In this document: positions 34,565-44,785 of the stretch, in pieces
Numbering within the stretch: position 1 is the stretch's first letter
Layout of the letters: each line of letters opens with the position of its first letter
Source of the DNA: Bipolaris cookei
Taxonomy: Eukaryota; Ascomycota; Dothideomycetes; Pleosporales; Pleosporaceae
Reading direction: 5' to 3'
Length of the DNA: 64,000 nt
NCBI GenBank assembly: GCA_002286855.1
Contig: NRSV01000032.1
Location: 1 to 64,000, forward strand
Made by a program: the position numbers and the translations under genes
The notes under the pieces: model-generated
Told to the model about the DNA's origin: nothing
What the model saw: only the letters and a program-made list of their open reading frames with translations
The model's database searches: none

Positions 34565-35830
34565 ACTATGCAATCTGCTCGTCAAGTGAACTTGCAGAAG
34601 ACCCACGGCGATTTCTTACTCTCTGTCAAACGAGAGTACTTTGAGCCTCGACTTCGCGCGCGTTACGCGGCCTCTCCGCCTCCCAGACGTCCACCCGTGG
34701 CGGCGATTGTTTTGGTGTCTGCATCACTATATCAAGCTTCGATAGCATAGTCTGTGGGTTCTGTAGGTTATGTGGGACTAGACCAGCGCCTCTAAAGCCA
34801 GCTTGAATATTCTCTTTTGTAAAGGACTGCTCCAAAAAAGCCTTAAACGCTAGTAGAAAGGCCTCCTTGCTGATATAGTGGGTGCGGTTGCGTGCCAAGC
34901 CTGAGACTGCGTCGCCATACTTACGCTTCAACGGCGCGAAGTACGCCACATCAAGACGCTGCAACAGGTGAGATGAGTGTGCAGGCATACAGAAAAGAAG
35001 AATGTTCTTCTCCTCACAAAGACCTTGAAAATCCACCGAGCAGTGGCTCTTGTGGCCGTCGATAGTAAGCAGTCGATACCCACCCATAGTGCAGCTCTTT
35101 GTATGGGTATCAAAGTGCTCTAACTACGTAAGAGTAAGCTGATTGTTTGTCTAGCTATTGGGACTAACTTAAAGCACCCAATCGGCAGGTAGATTCTGAA
35201 ACCAGACGTCGATAAGCACCTTGCCCGCAAAGATAACGAAGGGTGGTAGCCGGCGACCCGACACGTCCGCGCCTTGGATCACAGTAACCCACTCACGGTT
35301 GCCTGGCTGTATCTGCTTCTTTTTACCAGATCCTTCTGAGGCTGTGATAACTAACTGTGATAAAATCTTGCCCATCATAAAGCCAGTCTCATTGAAGTTG
35401 TAGATATCGTCGTCCACAATACCCCACTTCTGCTTTGTCGCCTCGAATAGATCAAACCAGCGCTTGGATAGCTGCTGGGTCTTCGCAGGCATCTCACTGG
35501 CAGTCATGAGGACGGCTCCAGGGCGTACGGAGCTCAGGGGTTCGGCTTAACAAAGTTGTCAACCCAGTTCTTGCCAACAGGGTTGCTAGCGCGCTCATGC
35601 AATAGTTTATCACCCCTCGTTCGAACTTCAGCCTTCGCAGGCGCAAAACCTCGCTCAGACTCTTCAAGAATATGCCTAACTATAGTCTCCTCTTTTAGCT
35701 TGTCCAGACGCTTTAAGTTCGCTTCACAGTCGCGTCGAAAGCGTGTTCCAGCGTTTCTACGCTGCAGTGTTCTTCGTGGGGCGTTATAGATAGCACCAGC
35801 ATGTCTTTGGCTTTTAACAAATTAAAATTT
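34565..35830 (-). pseudogene. pogo-like transposase relic (copy 3), minus strand
   Basis: Two readable blocks lie on the minus strand. The block 35507-35169 has IYNFNETGFMMGKILSQLVI, where the first catalytic Asp has become Asn, and ends before the second Asp. The block 35087-34626 has MGGYRLLTIDGHKSHC (second Asp kept) and SSHLLQRLDVAYFAPLKRKY (third Asp kept). Upstream, to about 35830, a degenerate N-terminal part with stops can be followed (NPVGKNWVDNFV). The C-terminus ends in stops near 34565. The closest relative in the window is the relic at 36216. I could not place its terminal repeats. Confidence 0.75.
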
Positions 35831-36134
35831 GTAATCAAAAAGAGCAAGTTGAAGGTCTGCTTCAGTATGGGAAGTTTGAGTAGTGCGTTGTTATGTTGAC
35901 GTCAACGCGCCGGTCAAAAGTGGCGCACTCGCTTGTGAACCATGTTACCTACACTATATCCATCTTAAACCAGCATTCCTCTTGCTGGAACACTTTAGAT
36001 CTAGTTTACTAGAGCTCTTTCTACTCAGCACATCAAGCACGTTTCTTGTTTCTTGTTTCTTCTTCTTCTTCTTCTTCTTCTTCTAAATGGAGGGGATATA
36101 AGAGTATCAAGGTAAGTGGTAGAAGATATATGTA
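35831..36134. other. spacer with TTC microsatellite
   Basis: About 300 bp between two relics, containing a (TTC)n tract at about 36056-36085. No gene. Confidence 0.5.
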
Positions 36135-37802
36135 ACGTGTTTCACCACCGAACCGGCAGCCCCACCGAACCGGCAGCTTTCTTACCCCACCCTACCTTCG
36201 TAACAACAACGCGTGATGTCTCAACAACGTAACGCGTACAAAGCCTATACTGAAGCAGATACATCCTTAGCTATTTAAGATATCCAATCTGGATCTATTA
36301 GAAGTGAAAAGCGCGCTGCTGCAGCTTATAACGTTCCACGAACTACTCTCCAAGAGCGACGCGCTGGAGGACGCGCTCGACGCGATTGCGAGCCAAATTG
36401 CAAGCGCCTAACAAAGCTAGAAGAGGAGGCTATTACTAGGCGTGTAATAGTTGAGGCTGAACGAGGACTACCCTGTGGGAGAGATGACGTGCGAGATATG
36501 GCCAACAGACTGCTCCGAAAGCGTGGCGGGGAGGAGGTTGGCAAGAACTAGGTGTAGGTCCAGCGCAATCCTGAGCGCGACCGACGAAGCGCCATACATC
36601 ACAGCGAGCTACTCAAGACCCAGCCTTATAAGGGCTGGTTCGAGACTGGCTTTATCATGGGCAATATTTTGTCACAGTCAGTTATCACAGGCTCAGACAA
36701 ACCAGGAAGAACAAAGAAGATCCAGCCAGGCAATCGTGAGTGGGTTACGCTGATACAAGGCGTTGGCGCAACAGGCACGCGTATCCCAGCGTTTCTCATC
36801 TTCGCAGGGAAGGTTCTGATCTCTACCTGGTTCACGAAGGATCTGCCACGCGACTGGATAATCCAAGTCAGTCCTACTGGCTGGACGAATAACGATCTAG
36901 CGCTTGACTGGCTTCGTCACTTCGATTCCCATGCGCGCCCTATGGGGACGCATAGGCTGCTCATTATTGACGGCCATGAGAGCCACTGCTCGGTAGCTTT
37001 CCGAGATCTCTGCGAAGAGAAGAAGATGATTCTTCTCTGTATGCCTCCCCACTCGTCGCACCTCTTACAGCCTCTTGATGTGGGCTGCTTCTCGCCGTTG
37101 AAGCGCGCGTATGGTGATGCTATCTCGGTCTTGGCACGCAATCGTATCCACCATATCAGCAAAGAAACCTTCCTCCCAGCGTTCAAAAAGGCCTATTATA
37201 AGGCTATTACACCAGGTAATATCCGCGGAGGATTTCTAGGTGCTGGGCTTACGCCACACGATTATCACGTTGTTTTATCACAGCTTAACGTCGTGCTGCG
37301 TACGCCGACTCCACCAGCGCAAGAGACTCCTACCTGGGAGCCGAAAACGCCGCGCAACGCGCGCAAAATGGAGGCGCAGGCTACGCTTATTCGAAACCGC
37401 ATGCAAATCCAGCAAGGGTCTCCTACAACTTCTCTTAAGGAGCAGATGCAGCAGTTGAGTAAGGGAACTCAGCAGATAGCTCATAATATGGTGCTTATGC
37501 ACGAGAAACTTGATCGCCTTGAAGCTACGATTAGTGATGTAACAAAGCGAAAAACTCGCAAGAGGCGCTACGTACAGGCAGAGGGGTCCCAGACAGTTGG
37601 TCAGATAGCTGATCAGATCGCCGAGGCAGAGGGTGGTAGCTGTAATGATGGTGTAACGCCTGCGAAGAGGGTATGCAGTGAACGGCGCTGTGGGCGTTGC
37701 AGCCAAATTGGACATAACTCCCGTACGTGCCAAGTAGAATTAGAGGATATAGAGGATAGCGACGCGTCTAAATAATAATATCTTATTCTACTTAATGCTA
37801 TA
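36135..37802 (+). mobile_element. pogo-like element (copy 4), 5' end present, 3' end lost
   Basis: It starts after TA (36133-36134) with ACGTGTTTCACCACCGAACC. Two 17-bp units of the form CACCGAACCGGCAGCCC follow. No matching inverted repeat is found downstream. 28 bp after the transposase stop, sequence gives way to the TA of the next element, so the 3' end was removed or replaced when the neighbours inserted. Confidence 0.8.
36216..37775 (+). pseudogene. pogo-like transposase with stops and loss of first catalytic Asp
   Basis: From ATG 36216 the frame reads MSQQRNAYKAYTEADTSLAI, then TAA (probably from CAA), later AAYNVPRTTLQERRAGGRAR, then two TAG codons just after EEVGKN where KNWV is expected. 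A deletion joins YKGWF to ETGFIMGN and removes the stretch with the first catalytic Asp. From 36657 on, 372 codons are open: LLIIDGHESH (second Asp), SSHLLQPLDVGCFSPLKRAY (third Asp), a coiled-coil region and a C-terminal knuckle, CGRCSQIGHNSRTC. It cannot be active itself. Confidence 0.85.
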
Positions 37803-39650
37803 ACGTACTCCACCAGTAAGCTGGCCACACCAGTAAGCTGGCCGCCCCACCAAACCTGACGCGACTCTCTGCGTAATTGCTCTACAACAACGTAATAAAA
37901 TAAGATAAAATTAAGAGATATTATTCTTTAGGAAGCTCTACATGAAGTCCGAGTATGTCCTTGAACGTGGCACTTCGTGCACGTCGGCGGCGCGCGCTGA
38001 CGTCGCTCACCACCCTGGCTCTGGCCAGCCTCCATCACCACCCTTTCTGCCTCTGCAGCCATCTGCTGAGCCTGTTGGGCTTGAAGCACCCCGCCAGTAG
38101 CAATATATTGACGCTGCCGGTCTTGCTTTTGTCGTTGGCGCTGGACTTCTGCACGTAGCTTCTTATTCTCCTCTATAACTATTGTTGCTGATTGCATAGC
38201 AAGCTGAGCGCTTTTAGCGAGCTGGCGTATCGCAATGCTTGTTGGGCTCTCTGATTTCCGGCGAAGCCGCTCTTGGAGATAGCGTACCTGCTGCTGAAGC
38301 TCTGCTACTGTATGTGGTGTCTCTGTCTGCGCTGCTGCCGCTGGCGCTGCAGCGTTACTATCTGTAGTCGTCTGTGGTGGAGACGGTGTTCTGGCTATGG
38401 TAAGCGACGATAGAACGCGATCTGGACAAGGAGGGATAAGGCCTGTCGCTTGAAAACCAGCCTGGATATTCTGCTGCGTGAAAACTATTGGCCGGATCTG
38501 TTGGTAGACTGTAAGGAAGTCTATCTTGTCAATGTGGTAGACGCCTTGGCAGGCGAGCTTCTCAATCTCACGCCCGTACGCCCGCTTAAGCGGCGAGAAG
38601 CAGCTAACATCAAGCGGCTGAAGAAGATGCGACGTATGCGGCGGCATACAGAGAGTAATAATCTTATTCTCGGCGCAGTACTGGTCGAACTCTGGTGTAG
38701 CGTGGCTGCTGTGGCCGTCTAGGATAAGAAGTCGATAGACTCCAGCCGTACGAGCTGCCGTATGCCGATTAAAGTGCTTCACCCACTCTACACCAAGCTG
38801 ATCAGTCGTCCATCCATTGTCTGAGACGCCGATAGCCCAGTCTAGTGGGAGATTGGGGTACCAGCTGCTCTGGTGGGCCTTGCCAGACAGGATCACTAAC
38901 GGTGGTAGACACCAGCCAGACGCGTTCACGCACTCGATTACTGTAACCCATTTGCGATTGCCTGGCTGTACAACAACTGCTCGGCCGACTCTGTCAGAGC
39001 TTGTAACTACCTTTGACGTTGCAGCGACGCCCATTGCGAATCCAGTCTCGTCAAAGTTGTAGATGTCTTGGTCTAGGACGCCGTACGTCTGGCGCGTCTC
39101 TTCTACTAGCTTAAACCAGGCTGCAATTGCGATAGGATCCTCACAGGAAGCGCGCTGACTATGAAATCTTCTAGTCCACTTTGTCTGGAGCTCTGGCTGG
39201 TTCTGGATAAAGCGCGATACCCAGTTCTTGCCAACAGGCTGTGGAGGTGGATCTTGGCCGCGCGCAGCGAGTAGAGCGTCTGCCATTCGTCGCACGTCAA
39301 TGATATGGGGCGGAAAACCGCGTCGATCAAGGTCTAGGATCCATTGCACAAGAGACTGCTCTTCAATAGGTAGTAGCTTTCGGTTGGTAGAGACTATCTC
39401 TGATCGTGGCTGGGTACCGTGGAGACGCGTCTGAAGAGTTGACTTTGGTACATCGTACGCTTTCGCGAGACTATAAATAGATTGTTTTGGGTTATTACGA
39501 TATGAAGCTATAGCAAGACTTATTCTGCCTTCACGAGAAGTCTGTATAGAGCGCTGTCGGCGCGGCATGGTGGTGGTTGTGGAGAGAGTCGCGTCAGGTT
39601 TGGTGGGGCGGCCAGCTTACTGGTGTGGCCAGCTTACTGGTGGAGTACGT
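37803..39650 (-). mobile_element. intact pogo-like DNA transposon (copy 5)
   Basis: An 1848-bp element between TA at 37801-37802 and 39651-39652. Inverted repeats begin ACGTACTCCACCAGTAAGCT on both sides and match closely for about 50 bp. Each end has two 17-bp units CACCAGTAAGCTGGCCA. The transposase is uninterrupted. It is inserted directly against copy 4 and only 14 bp from copy 6. Confidence 0.9.
37928..39568 (-). CDS. pogo/Fot1-like transposase, full length
   Basis: 546 aa, no intron or stop. The N-terminal helix-turn-helix contains YSLAKAYDVPKSTLQTRLHG, unlike copy 1 (LYTIPRTTLRRRLQG). From KLLPIEEQSLVQWILDLDRR onward it is nearly the same as copy 1. Catalytic Asp173 (NFDETGF), Asp284 (LLILDGHSSH) and Asp320 (QPLDVSCFSPLK) are all present. 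Near the C-terminus is a knuckle, CTKCHVQGHTRTSC, after a Gln-rich coiled coil. One of two copies in the window that could supply active enzyme. Confidence 0.92.
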   Translation of the reverse strand: MPRRQRSIQTSREGRISLAIASYRNNPKQSIYSLAKAYDVPKSTLQTRLHGTQPRSEIVSTNRKLLPIEEQSLVQWILDLDRRGFPPHIIDVRRMADALLAARGQDPPPQPVGKNWVSRFIQNQPELQTKWTRRFHSQRASCEDPIAIAAWFKLVEETRQTYGVLDQDIYNFDETGFAMGVAATSKVVTSSDRVGRAVVVQPGNRKWVTVIECVNASGWCLPPLVILSGKAHQSSWYPNLPLDWAIGVSDNGWTTDQLGVEWVKHFNRHTAARTAGVYRLLILDGHSSHATPEFDQYCAENKIITLCMPPHTSHLLQPLDVSCFSPLKRAYGREIEKLACQGVYHIDKIDFLTVYQQIRPIVFTQQNIQAGFQATGLIPPCPDRVLSSLTIARTPSPPQTTTDSNAAAPAAAAQTETPHTVAELQQQVRYLQERLRRKSESPTSIAIRQLAKSAQLAMQSATIVIEENKKLRAEVQRQRQKQDRQRQYIATGGVLQAQQAQQMAAEAERVVMEAGQSQGGERRQRAPPTCTKCHVQGHTRTSCRAS

Positions 39651-39666
39651 TAATAAAATCTATCTA

Positions 39667-41500
39667 ACGTAACCCACCACCGAGTGGCGCACACCCCCGG
39701 AATGGCGCACTTTGCAACAACCCAACCTTTGCAATTGAATGTCTCAACACTACACCAAGCAATAAAGAAGTAAAATTGTTAGAATTAATATTTAGAGCCT
39801 ACTGCATCTTCCTTGCATGTGCGCTTGTTGTGTCCTTCCTCACCGCACGTCTTGCAGCGACGAATACCCTTGCTGCTACCACCTGCTTGCATCCCCTCAC
39901 CCTCCGCCTCAGCCTCAGCGTCTCTCTATCGTATAATATCCTCTATATCTGCCTAACATAATGTTCCAACTTCCTGGGTCTGCTTCTTCTTACGCTTCTT
40001 ACGCTCAGATGCAGCGTTGTTAGCTGCTTCAAGCTTAGCTACTCGAGCTTCAAGTAACGTGTGTGAATGGTCCTTCAAAGTTGACCCCTTTTTGACCTGT
40101 AGAATCATCTCAATGATGGAATCAAGCGAGGAACTCTTATGTTCCCTTATGTTCTTGATAATTAGCGTCGTTTGGCTGTCTATTTCTACAGCATTGCTTG
40201 GTGTTTTAGGTTGCCAGAAGGCAGGTCCTGGTAGTGGAGTTGGCGTACGAGGCTTGACTTCAAGCTTTGATAACACCACCTTTGGATCTAGTGGAACTGA
40301 GCGAGTGGCTTGGAAGCTTGGTAAGATATTGCTCTTTGAGACTGTCTTCTCATGTACTGCTAGAAACGTTGCTAGAAAGGCTTTTTTATCAACATAGTTG
40401 ATGTAGCTATCTGCCAAGCCCCTGATCTCTTTCTTGTACGCCTACTTCAGGGGGACAAAACAGCCAACTTCAAGCGGCTGCAGGATATGGGGGGTATGAG
40501 GAGGCATATAGAGAGCAATAATCTTGCTCTCCTCACAGAGATCCTGGAAGGTGAGCGACTTGTGGCTCTCACGACCGTCGATAATGAGCAGCCTGTGACT
40601 GCCTACTGTACGAGCCTCTGTATGCTGGATAAAGTGCTGTACCCAGTCAAGACCAAGCTCGTTAGTGGTCTAACCATTCTTAATGACCGCCAGTTCTCCA
40701 ATTCTTTGGGTTGTTGTGATACCAGGCCTTGTCGTGGTGCTTTGCTTTGAGGATGAAGAAAGGTAGGATAGACCATCCCATGGCGTTGATACCACCGATC
40801 AGAGTAATCCACTCACGATCGCCAGGCTGAACACTAAGTGGCTGGAGACGTCTCTCAGAGGTATTAATCACATCGACTGACCCAGTAGCACCTATTTGGA
40901 AGCCAGTCTTGTCAAAGTTGTAGGTATCTTCGTCCAGGATGCCATACTTGGCTTTGACGTTACGTACAAGATCAAACCAGGGGCTATTAACAGCTGGGTT
41001 GCTGCATAGAACTCTCCAGTGATCTCTTGGTCTAGATACCTGAGATTTGATCTCGGGCCTTCGGCGTACAAACTTGTAGGCCCAGTTGATTCCAGCCTGA
41101 CCACCGCCGCGAGCAGCCAGCAGTTTGATTAGCCATATCTTGTATATAGCTAAGCGTAGGGGCAAAGCCTCGCACATAAAGTTTCTTTATATACTGCACA
41201 GTCGCCTCCTCTTCATACCCCTGAAGCTTTGATGAGTTGGGGTAGATAACGTGTGTAGATGCTGGTTTGGCGCGTTGCCTTCGAAGGGTAGTTTCAGGCA
41301 CGTTGTACACAGCAGCAGCATGTCGCTGGCTTAATGACGCGTCAGATTTCATAGCTTGAATAGCAAGAGTGACTCTAGCTGTAATGAGGAAGCAATTCAA
41401 GATTAGGTGGTGGTGGCATTGTGAGTGGTGGTAGAAAGAGGTGTGGTCTTGGTAAAGTGCGCTATCCCGGGGGTGTGCGCCATTCGGTGGTGGGTTACAT
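39667..41500 (-). mobile_element. degenerate pogo-like transposon (copy 6)
   Basis: 1834 bp between TA at 39665-39666 and 41501-41502. The left end starts ACGTAACCCACCACCGAGTG. The right end is its inverted match with a few changes (starting ATGTAACCCACCACCGAATG when reversed). Two 17-bp-spaced units of the GAGTGGCGCAC/GAATGGCGCAC type are visible. The repeat core is distinct from those of the other elements. Confidence 0.85.
39790..41400 (-). pseudogene. pogo-like transposase with frameshifts and altered catalytic residue
   Basis: Three main blocks in different frames. The block 41400-41032 has a helix-turn-helix region, RHAAAVYNVPETTLRRQRAK. The block 41177-40680 has TYNFDKTGFQIGA with the first Asp kept. 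The block 40417-39953 has the C-terminal region. Between the last two, LLIIDGRESH keeps the second Asp, but QPLEVGCFVPLK has Glu instead of the third Asp, followed by a TAG. A C-terminal knuckle, CKTCGEEGHNKRTC, can be read on the minus strand at about 39800-39860. The copy is inactive. Confidence 0.8.
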
Positions 41501-42777
41501 TATCCTTGTATCCTTATTGCTTCCAGTCCTGCCATTAGCCTTCTGACCTGCTATTACTGATGGCACTGCCTTGGCGCGATGATACATCGCATGACCCATG
41601 CGACTTGCGATGATCATCGCTTTCTGACGCAGGCCTCTGTAGGCCACGATCTCCAACCGTGCTTCTCTTGCTTTCCTGCCTGGCACCAAGGAGAGAATCC
41701 TTCCTGTTACTTGTAACATTGCTCTCTGGCTCGTTTTCTGGCTGGTTTCTTTGGCGAGCTTTCTAGTTCGTTTTCTGGTTCGTTTCTTGGCTAGTTTCTT
41801 TGGCTCGTTTTTGGGCTGATTGGGCTGGCGGGGATTCTGGTGTTTGTTTACTTGACTAGACGCTATCCGAATACTATAGAGATTCCTGATGTCTTGGCAT
41901 AGCTGTGCGGTTAATGAGCGTAGAAATTCTCAGAGCTAATCAGATCGCATTTCTTCGTGCACGAAGCCCCCTTGGGGACTAATCGTAATATGCAGCTAAA
42001 GTTGCAACAACAATTATATTGGCCTGTTGGTAGCGCAAGCTACAGGAAGGGTTTTTACTCTGAATGCATTTTCCTGCTTCAATTAATATTGCTTCAAGAC
42101 TATCAAGCCTTGCAGTGTACTTCTGGGCTATCTGTAGACCTTGGTGTTCTTATTGACTTATATTAGAAAACTAATATATGTTGATTTTGAGGGCTGCACA
42201 ATTAAGCGAATATGTTAACACTTACAGCTGCATATTGACGAATGTTATGCCACCTATCACGTAGTGCCGGTACAGGAGACGCTCTCGTTGTATGTAACAA
42301 CAGAAATACATTCATGCTACCCTCAATGATCTCACAGCATGGATGGACATCTGAAAGCACTCACTCATCACCTCATGACTTTACTCTATAGACATGCGTA
42401 TGTTAATTGATTACATTATTTAGTCTTTCATTGCTCGTACTGAAAGTTGCCCCCCCGTAACCTCAATGCACACCTATCCGGCATATGACGACCACAAACT
42501 ATCCATACATATCTGACTTCACCTAACAATCCCTCAACTCACCGACCAAAGTATTCGGTATCTCACCTGTCCCTATCGTCGCCGTCAAGGTCTGCAAGTA
42601 GAATCGTGCCAAGCCACGCGGTGACGCACAGTGCCTGCCATTTCAGTATACATTGGACAAACAACTGTTTATAATGTCATAATCACCTCGCTTACATCAT
42701 AGAAAACTCCTTACCTGTCACTTAGTTGCTGTCTTGCTCCCAGCACTAGCACCACTACATTACTTACCATTGCCAAC
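41501..42777. other. intergenic, promoter side of the helicase gene
   Basis: About 1.3 kb. An imperfect tandem repeat with the theme CTCGTTTTCTGGCTGGTTTC / CTAGTTTCTTTGGC lies at about 41725-41825. The rest is AT-rich and non-coding. The last 300 bp, CT-rich, should be the helicase 5' region. Confidence 0.4.
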
Positions 42778-44785
42778 ATGTCCAACACAGCTCCGTCTGA
42801 GACGGTTGCTGGCGCTGCTGCTGACCGCGCGGAGCAGCAGGCACAAGATCTTGCTCGTGCCAAAGAGGCTGGATGGACCAATCCAATTCCCTTCCAGTAC
42901 GATACTGTCGTCTGCGGCACGCCTGCTGCAGACGAGACTCGCGACACCGCTCCCTGGCTGTCAGATGCCGCCATCTATCAGTGGGATGATGATTTTGGTG
43001 ATGTTGGTGAGCCCAATCCTGAGTTGGAGAAGATGCTCTTCCAGGATGAGTATCTACAGCGTGCCGGCAGTGCGATCAGCGCTCTCTTATTCGAAGTCAC
43101 TGTTCAAGGCCCTACCAAGGTCAACCCTGTTCGCAACGTAAGACACCCCATCTCACTTCAATAACCTGTCCTAATCATTGGTATAGTTTGAGGATGCTGG
43201 CTTGCACCCGGTCATGCTTGAGAATGTCAAGTTGTGCCAGTATGGCGCTCCGACTCCTATCCAGTCGTATTGCATCCCCTCGATTCTTACAGGAAACGAT
43301 GTAGTTGCTATTGCACAGACTGGTAAACATCTTTAATATTTTTTTTACTCAAAACATCGCTGATAGTTCTTAGGATCTGGAAAGACAGCCGCGTTCCTGA
43401 TTCCGATTCTCTCGAAGCTCATGGGAAAGGCGCGCCAGTTGGCTGCACCTCGACCTAACTCAGCCCGCTACAACCCTCTTACAGACCGGGTTCGTGCCGA
43501 ACCTCTGGTATTGGTTGTGTGCCCTACTCGCGAGCTTGCTACTCAGACCTTTGACCTGACTCGTCGTCTATGCTATCGTACAATGTTGCGTCCTTGCGTC
43601 GTGTATGGAGGCGCTCCCACGAAAAATCAGCGCGAGCAGCTCGAGATGGGTTGTGACATCCTCATTGCCACTCCAGGACGCCTCATGGATTTTATGCAGA
43701 ACAACAATCTCCTCTCACTCCGCCGCCTCAAGTACGCCAACTAGGTTACTGTTCATGGAATTTATGCACTAACAACCTTACAGGTTCACTGTCATCGACG
43801 AAGCCGACGAGCTGCTTTCAAGTGGTTGGGAGGAAGCCATGGAGAAAGTGTTCTCGGGTGCTGGTATGATCCGCCAACTCCTTCTCTCTACTACTTGCTG
43901 ATGATTGTTGCAGACGTCAATTCCGATGCGGATCATACCATTGTCATGCTCTCTGCTACCTTCTCCAAAGCTGCTCGTAGGCTTGCCAAGGAGTACATGG
44001 ACGAAGTCTTTGTCCGAATCAAAGTAGGAAGGGTCGGTAGCACTCACCGCAACATTAAGCAGGAGATTCGCTTCGTTGAGGAGCATGCGAAGAACGAGGC
44101 ACTGTTTGATTTGCTCTTCTCTGGAGGCCCTCAGCGATCTCTGGTCTTTGTCAACTCCAAGGTCAAATGCGATATCGTCGACGACTATCTGTACAACAAA
44201 GGCTTGCCAGTCACTTCGATCCACTCAGACCGCACTCAGCGTGAGCGCGAGGATGCGCTGTAAGTACTCACTGCACGCCCAAGATGAACTGCTACTAAAA
44301 GCATGAATAGTCGTTCATTCCGGACTAGCCGTTGTCCGATTCTGGTCGCCACCGGTGTCACTGCTCGTGGTCTCGATGTCGCCAATGTTAAGCATGTCAT
44401 CAACTACGACCTGTCCTCAGGCCAGCACGGTGGTATTACTGAGTACGTTCATCGCATTGGCCGTACTGCGCGTATTGGCAACGAAGGAAAAGCCACATCG
44501 TTCTTCAACGATCGCAACGAGGATATTGCTGAAGATCTGGTCAAGGTTCTCATCGAGTCGGAGCAGGAGGTGGGCGACTTCCTTGAGCAGTTCAAGCCTC
44601 AAAACCCGTCGGCAATTGACTGGCATGACGGCACTGACGAAGAGTCTGATGATGGCCTTGGTGGTGGTTTTGGCGGAGAAGCTGGCGGATTTGACGTCGG
44701 TACTACCTTCGGCAACGAGGCTGCTAGGGGCTTTGATGGTGAGGGCTTCTCTGCAGATGGTGACAATAAGGTTGCGTCTCGGTGA
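42778..44785 (+). CDS. Ded1/DDX3-like DEAD-box RNA helicase
   Basis: Six exons: 42778-43137, 43187-43322, 43374-43731, 43784-43863, 43914-44259 and 44311-44785, with introns of 49-52 bp. The product is 584 aa. ATP-dependent RNA unwinding; Ded1 proteins act in translation initiation. Motifs in order: the Q-motif region (QYGAPTPIQSYCIPSI), I (AQTGSGKT), Ia (PTRELA), GG and Ib (TPGR), II (DEAD), III (SAT), V (ATGVTARGLDVANV) and VI (HRIGRTARIG). Motifs V and VI deviate from the usual ATDVAARGLDI and HRIGRTGR. The N-terminus is short and lacks RGG repeats, so it may be a paralogue and not the main Ded1. The C-terminus is acidic then Gly/Phe-rich. Confidence 0.88.
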
